Assembly (NCBI GenBank): GCA_009760885.1
Contig: CM019696.1
Location: 47,376,017-47,440,016, forward strand
Length of the DNA stretch: 64,000 nucleotides
Origin: Achatina immaculata
Taxonomy: Eukaryota > Mollusca > Gastropoda > Stylommatophora > Achatinidae
Direction: 5' to 3'
The notes under the pieces are model-generated. The model saw nothing but the letters and a program-made list of their open reading frames with translations, made no database searches and had not been told where the DNA came from. Position 1 is the stretch's first letter, and each line of letters opens with the position of its first letter. The position numbers and the translations under genes are program-made. Shown in pieces: positions 58,855 to 64,000 of the stretch.

Positions 58855-60190
58855 GCCTAAAGAATGAAAATATGGGGGGGGGGGGGGGGGGGGGAAGGGG
58901 TGGGGGGAAGAGAAGAGAAAACATAACTCTGGCATGTTTTATGCTTTCAAGCTCCTACAGTCATTTATCAACTCTTGCTCACTTGAGAGAAAGTTAACAA
59001 GGAGAAAAAAAAAAAAAATAACAAACAACAGGTCATGGAGATGGACTAGGCAAGATCCAATGTTACAAAAAACAATATGCTGGAGGATCATAGTTAATAC
59101 AGCTCAGACAAGTCTAACAGGTTCCCTAATCTCCCTGGCTGGAAGGAGGGCCCCAGCACAAGTCCATGTGCTATATTAACAGATTGCTACGGTCCTTACT
59201 ACCTGGAGACTGCTGGCAGCGGAGAGAGAATACACTGCCTCCGTCCAAGAAATCAGTTCAACCATGCCCATCCCAATCTACTCCCCAGAGACTTGACATT
59301 TTTGTTCTAAGATTTTCACTACACCATCTCTTGCAAAAGAACTCAAGCCGGCAGTTCAAGAGAAATCATCAGCTGGATAAATCAACCCATTAGCAAAAAG
59401 AGTATGGGTCCCTGTTTGACATCTACTTCCCCTACAAAAAATAAATATGGATGATGATGAAAAGAAGGATTGCAGGAGTAAGCTAGCTAACAGTGACATG
59501 TCTTTTCATACACAAAATTGCTGCACAGAGATCTCCTCCTTCCAGGTGAGCCAGATGTAAAAAAAAGGTACCTGACACACTTGTGTTGAGGAAAAACGGT
59601 CTCTGGTGATGGAAAATATCTTCCCATATACTGAGGCCCACCTGACTCTATTGTATCTACAGGTGTCAGTAAATGAAGGGACACAAAAAATAAGCACAGT
59701 CAGTCTCACGATTTATTCACAATAAGTGAATGCCAGTTTTAAAAGCATGGTTATGATCTTAATGTTTATGTTGCCACTTTTCTTGGTGGACATTAAAGAT
59801 ACAAAATTAAACTACTGATCACCTGCTACATGTTATGCACCAAGGACTAGCACTGCTGTCACCATACTTGCTACAGTTGAGCTGGCACAGTGGAGAGGCA
59901 CCAAGAGTTCTCTGCATGCTTTTATGAATCCGAGAGATCTCTCGGTGGACACAGACAGCCAGGACTTTGGAAGTCTCCCTGATTGCTACATTGGCACACA
60001 GCCAGTTCCTCATGTGTGGATCACTAACTTCCGTGTTTATCAGGCTCTGCCTCGATGTTAACTGCCCCATCTGTGTTATACCTGTGTTTTAATGACTACC
60101 ATGAATGCTTCAGTTATTAATAACTACTGCCAACATTTTAAATTATTAATCAGTGTTATTCTTAATAGACTGTCTCTTTTTATATTTGTC
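58855..60190. other. intergenic, no gene seen
   Basis: Begins with a long poly-G run (58874-58894). No frame shows conserved residues. Confidence 0.35.
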
Positions 60191-60192
60191 TA

Positions 60193-60450
60193 ATAAAGGT
60201 AAAGGTAACCCTGTCAAGCCTCAGAGCTACATAGGGATATGGTGTTAATGTCAATATTTTCCTTGACCTGTCAGCATCACACCTGGTCACCTTTCCTTCC
60301 CCAACTCCAGAAGAAGTCAGGTATCCATTTATACAGCTGGGTGACTGGGGGGAGGGGGAGGGGGGGGGCACTTCTGACTGGATTTAAACCCCAACCTTCA
60401 CCATGACAGACTAGTGCACTAACCACTTTATCACTCAGATACCCTTTGTC
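60193..60450 (-). mobile_element. tRNA-derived SINE, head type 1
   Basis: On the minus strand a tRNA-like head (GTTAGTGCACTAGTCTGTCA and GGTTTAAATCC) at 60380-60445 leads to 'GTCACCCAGCTGTATAAATG' and ends in ...CTTGACAGGGTTACCTTTACC. A poly-G/A expansion lies just after the head (60347-60369). Confidence 0.78.
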
Positions 60451-60739
60451 CAATACTCAGAGTGTATCTGTATCCTCTAAGAGTGCATGTGTCTGTAACC
60501 TCCACTACATTTAAAGTGTGAGCTGGGGTGAAGTTAACAGACTGATTCACTCTATTGTCCATATTTATGAACAGTGACAGTTGTGAGCCTTTTCAGTACA
60601 CTCTGCCAACATATGGACCATAACAAGTTCTGTTCTTAACAGCCAGGCTAAGCTTGTTACTAGCCACATCAAAAGACTGGGTGGACTGTGTCTTGGCCGG
60701 GTCTTATATGGTGGCCTTGACAGCTATGCTGTAACTTAC

Positions 60740-61000
60740 ATCTTACATCCTTCCCATGCCGCTAAACATCACATGGTAGTTCACCAAGATTTCCTGTCTT
60801 CAGCGAGTTTTTCAACCACATCAAGGGATGTTATGCCCAATGAACTGGCCTCTCTTAACAATGTCCTCTTTAGAGTTTCACGTGGTCGACCTCTTTTTCT
60901 TCGCCCTGTTGTTTTCCACTTGATAGCTTGTTTGGGAATCCTCTGACTGGTTCTTCTCATCACATGACTGACATATGTCCATCTTTTTCTGTAACTACAG
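60740..61000 (-). mobile_element. third LINE family, C-terminal fragment (second copy)
   Basis: On the minus strand 'IPKQAIKWKTTGRRKRGRPR', 'ETLKRTLLREASSLGITSLD' and 'VVEKLAEDRKSW' match the fragment at 47.1 kb, with the frame interrupted before the RALC end. Confidence 0.66.
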
Positions 61001-61830
61001 CATAGTTATTACTGCTTCCATATGTCTTCGATATCATTTGATCTATCTAATTAATATCGTGTTTCTGGTATCTCATTAGAAACATCTCCAATGTTTTTTG
61101 CCTGTTGGTACTGTATGCTGTGGGAGGCTATGTAAACAAGTTACCCAACAATATTTTTTAAAGGACAAACAATTCTTTGGAGATTTCATGAAATGACAGA
61201 AGTTAAGAGAATCTGACTGCCACCGCAAAATTCTGAGAGAACGTGAAAAAAAAAAATGGGAGACTAGAGAAAAATATCTGAGCGGGCTGACGAAGTGGCA
61301 CAGGAAAGAAAAGCGAATGGATATGAATCACACAAAATGAAAAAATCCTTCTACTTATCGCCATGGTACATAGTAATGCCAGCCTCAAAGTATTATCTAA
61401 AATCTAACAGTATAGGTTGTAGAACATTCAACACAAGTAACAGTGAGAAACATTTTTACCCTGTTGAAAACTAAACGCACAGAGACAACCTGTGAACTAG
61501 CTTCGCTATCAAGCAGAAGTCAGCTTCACAATAATAACCTACTGACTGAAGAGTTCGTAAACTCTATCGTTACGGTTGCAGTTCGTGTGTACCGTGATAA
61601 TACAGTTACTGCAGTCTTATCTCCTTTCTCATATACCTCTCGATGTTGTGGAGACAAACGTTGATGTGCTTCGTGTAATGAGACATTTAAGGCTTCTGTA
61701 ATTTCCTCCTGCCATCTCTTGCATAGGCGGTCCCTTTATCTGTTATCTACGAATCTTAGTGTGAATGTTTTTGGGTTTGTTTTTTTTTTAGTATACTGTC
61801 TGGTGGAAAGGCTGGGGGTGGTGGGAATGA
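61001..61830. other. intergenic, no gene seen
   Basis: No coding frame or repeat that I can support. Confidence 0.3.
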
Positions 61831-61834
61831 ATGT

Positions 61835-62107
61835 AGAAGCTGTAGAGGAGTTCTTCACGTATCATGGACACGGGAAGGAACAAATATATCCATACTGCCC
61901 TTAAAAATCTTATGAATGTAAATGCTACAGAAGTTCTTCAAGTATCATGGACACAAAAAAAAAGAACAAATATATCTATACTACAAGAACTTAGTATTGA
62001 AGAAGGCTGGCTAGTAAAGAGGATTAGGGAGAGAAAACTTAAATATTTTGGACACATTAAACGTCATGATAATTTAGAGAAGACCGTCTTGGAAGGGTAC
62101 ATGATGG

Positions 62108-62108
<1 letters not shown>
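61835..62108 (+). mobile_element. RTE-like LINE fragment, left part of a split copy
   Basis: Encodes '[20 protein letters not shown]', '[20 protein letters not shown]' and 'TVLEGYMMG', then is interrupted. A short local duplication of 'TTCTTCA(A/C)GTATCATGGACAC' precedes it (61849 and 61935). The element resumes at 62853. Confidence 0.82.
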
Positions 62109-62138
<30 letters not shown>

Positions 62139-62850
62139 CTTTATTTCAAAAGGGTTAAGAATTGGGCACGCAGGCCCGTCTGACATTCTGCCCTTTATCA
62201 TACATCTTTCACTCTATTCCAGACATTCTACAAATATGCTGTTCATATAACAAACATAACTAACACTGAAGCTGAGAGACATAAAATAAAATATAACATT
62301 TACGTTTCGCTCTTAAACATTCACTCAGTACAGAAGTAACTACATACATTATAAATGACTATCTACTAACCAAAATTATAAATGACTATCTACTAAACAA
62401 AATTTTCGGGACTATTCAGAAAACAATTAATTGTATTCGGTGTCTGTAAGAGCAGCTTAAGATAACTTTTAAGTTTTATAATTCATGGAGGCATGTAGTC
62501 GACATCAAATAGATATTGGGAAAGCTTGTAGTTGTAGGAAGGAGTATAATTTATATTTTTTTATATAGGATTCGAGGGTATTCCAAAGATGAGCAGCAGA
62601 ATAACTAAAGCTTTTCTTGTAAAGATCAAGTCTATGTTTTGGAAGACATATGTTGTTCAAGCGTTGGCTGCACTTTGGGCTAAATTTAAACAGGTTCCAT
62701 AGATAAGGCGGGGCATGCCGTGAAAGAATTTGATGTACTAACTTGCCTTTGTTGAAGAGGAACCTGTTCTTAAGAGGTAATATTTTGATGCGTTTGTGAT
62801 GATTAGTTGTTGTGCTTGATCTTTGTCACTAATAAGCTTTACTGCTCGAA
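62109..62850 (-). mobile_element. CR1/L2-like LINE, 3' end, inserted in the RTE copy
   Basis: On the minus strand it encodes 'RIKILPLKNRFLFNKGKLVH', '[20 protein letters not shown]' and '[20 protein letters not shown]', followed by a 3' UTR matching 20.5-20.8 kb and a (TCAA/TGAT)n tail at 62109-62138. This copy keeps more of the C-terminal coding region than the one in NECAP intron 2. It separates two pieces of one RTE copy. Confidence 0.78.
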
Positions 62851-62852
62851 GA

Positions 62853-62935
62853 AAAAAAGGCGAATATGGCTGCGGGACACCGTTGAGGATCTGCAAATGG
62901 ATGCATCAGAGCAGGCTATCCTGCTCACAACCGAG
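62853..62935 (+). mobile_element. RTE-like LINE fragment, right part of the split copy
   Basis: Continues the element at 61835: 'RRIWLRDTVEDLQMDAS' then 'QAILLTTE' in a shifted frame, matching '[27 protein letters not shown]' of the family. The last part of the element is missing. Confidence 0.75.
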
Positions 62936-64000
62936 TCTGGTGGTAGTCGTGTAACGTGGTCAAGCTATTTGACTTGTTTCTGGATGTAGTTACTGGTGCT
63001 ACTCCAGTGTTTGCCCTGAATGTGTCATTTCTTATTTGGCGGTTACCGCAGTAGCTTTACATGTGTAGTTTTAAATGCTTATATACACAGAATGCTTATA
63101 TGACACCGGTGGCAGTTTTCTTTAGAAGATGAATTTGAAGCGGATCACTATTAGCCGGAAACATTTTCCTGGACAGCTTCTCTCATGGCTGATTCTGTCA
63201 ATCCTGATTTTGCTTAACCGACCACAGCAACATTGTCTAACTGCAGTGTCTATTTTTCTTGGTCTTTTGTCTTCGAGTCTGATCCTCTCTTTTCTTCTGC
63301 AATGATACTACGCCATTATGCAGAGTGACTCCCCAAGGGACATTCGGCAGTCTTTCCGAGTTCCTACGGCTGATAGAAAAATTCTCTACTTTAGCCCATC
63401 ATTTCAAGCAGTTTCAAATTGTGCTCCACTGAACCCTAAATCTCCGTCATGGCTCTCTCATGCTCCGTGAGGTAAAAGGTAAAATTCCCGTTTCCGTGCC
63501 ACTAAGGCATATTGAGAAATAAGGTGTTAGGCCCGTATTTTCCATGACCTTCGGCACATGAAAGTGCTCATGAGGGTCCGTGAGGCAAATTTAAAATATT
63601 CTTTATTTGTTCCGTGTAACATTGTAATGGGGGCTTTTTTCTGATCTGGAAACAAAAAATAAAAACGTTCGCCAAAAAACCAGGGTTTTCCGCTTGTTTT
63701 AAGCTTCATAGATGGTGTTACTGCTTGATAGCAGATACATTAACAGCACTTGTACTTTCTTGAGTGAATGTTTACAATATATGAGTAACAAATTTTATGA
63801 GAGCTCCAGCATATATTTTTCTCCAAGGGTCCTTTGGCCTAAAAAGTTCGGGAATCTCTGATTTGATGTTTAAAGATGTGAGGTAATCTGAAAATTAATG
63901 TATATTGTACACTCCTTAAATGTAAAAAAAAAAAAAGAAAATTTTAAAAAGTAGAGAATAAAATGGGAAGGAAACCTAGGGCCCGTAAAAAAAGTGCGAG
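62936..64000. other. intergenic, no gene seen except a SINE fragment
   Basis: No supported coding region. A SINE 3' fragment lies at 63468-63575. Near 63815-63860 'CCAAGGGTCCTTTGGCCT' and 'GGGAATCTCTG' look like worn transposon termini but no partner end is found. Confidence 0.3.
63468..63575 (-). mobile_element. SINE 3' fragment (head type 2 family)
   Basis: Plus-strand 'GAGGTAAAAGGTAAAATTCC', 'GGTGTTAGGCCCGTATTTTC' and 'CATGACCTTCGGCACATGAA' are the inverse of the 3' body of the SINE at 27.9 kb. The head is missing. Confidence 0.65.

Overview
This is eukaryotic nuclear DNA, AT-rich, with GT-AG introns, minisatellites and many transposon fragments. The repeat mix and a partial 18S rDNA segment suggest a mollusc, most likely a gastropod. 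The order-level guess (heterobranch-like 18S) is from memory and weak. There are no prokaryotic-style operons, no CRISPR array and no virus-like gene that I can support.

Two conserved host genes are clear, and they lie head to head. A FEM1B homologue (minus strand, 13518-15446) is a complete single-exon coding region for the substrate receptor of a CUL2 ubiquitin ligase. A NECAP homologue (plus strand, 18958-41702) is an AP-2/clathrin accessory protein. I assembled it from eight exons with consistent phases: 855 nt, 284 residues, ending in the family's WVQF motif. A third possible host exon (minus, 57633 to about 58070) ends in a CAAX-like tetrapeptide; I do not recognise it.

Layout. 1-13.2 kb: intergenic, with an IS630/Tc1-mariner-like element with long inverted repeats, small minisatellites, a LINE C-terminal fragment and a complete but broken mariner with TA target duplication. 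13.5-15.6 kb: FEM1B. 17.8-18.9 kb: an RTE-like LINE with a 5' inversion, ending just before the NECAP start codon. 19-41.7 kb: NECAP, whose introns hold a CR1/L2-like LINE end, SINEs, a 40-bp minisatellite touching exon 5, a 49-bp minisatellite with an internal 788-bp duplication, a 1.7-kb tandem duplication that copies exon 7 exactly, a mariner, duplicated RNase H fragments, and a GC-rich block joining a GAA-tailed repeat to degenerate 18S rDNA plus probable 5' ETS. 42-64 kb: LINE fragments of at least four families, a 1.6-kb minisatellite of 55-bp units, an RTE copy with a 15-bp target duplication and a mariner nested inside it, a hAT-like MITE, SINEs, and a CR1/L2-like LINE nested in an RTE copy.

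The most notable points are the exon-7 duplication (134 nt, not a multiple of three, so including both copies would introduce an early stop), the rDNA/retroelement chimera in NECAP intron 7, and the readable insertion history (twin priming, nested insertions, perfect target duplications). No wholly new multi-gene system is evident.
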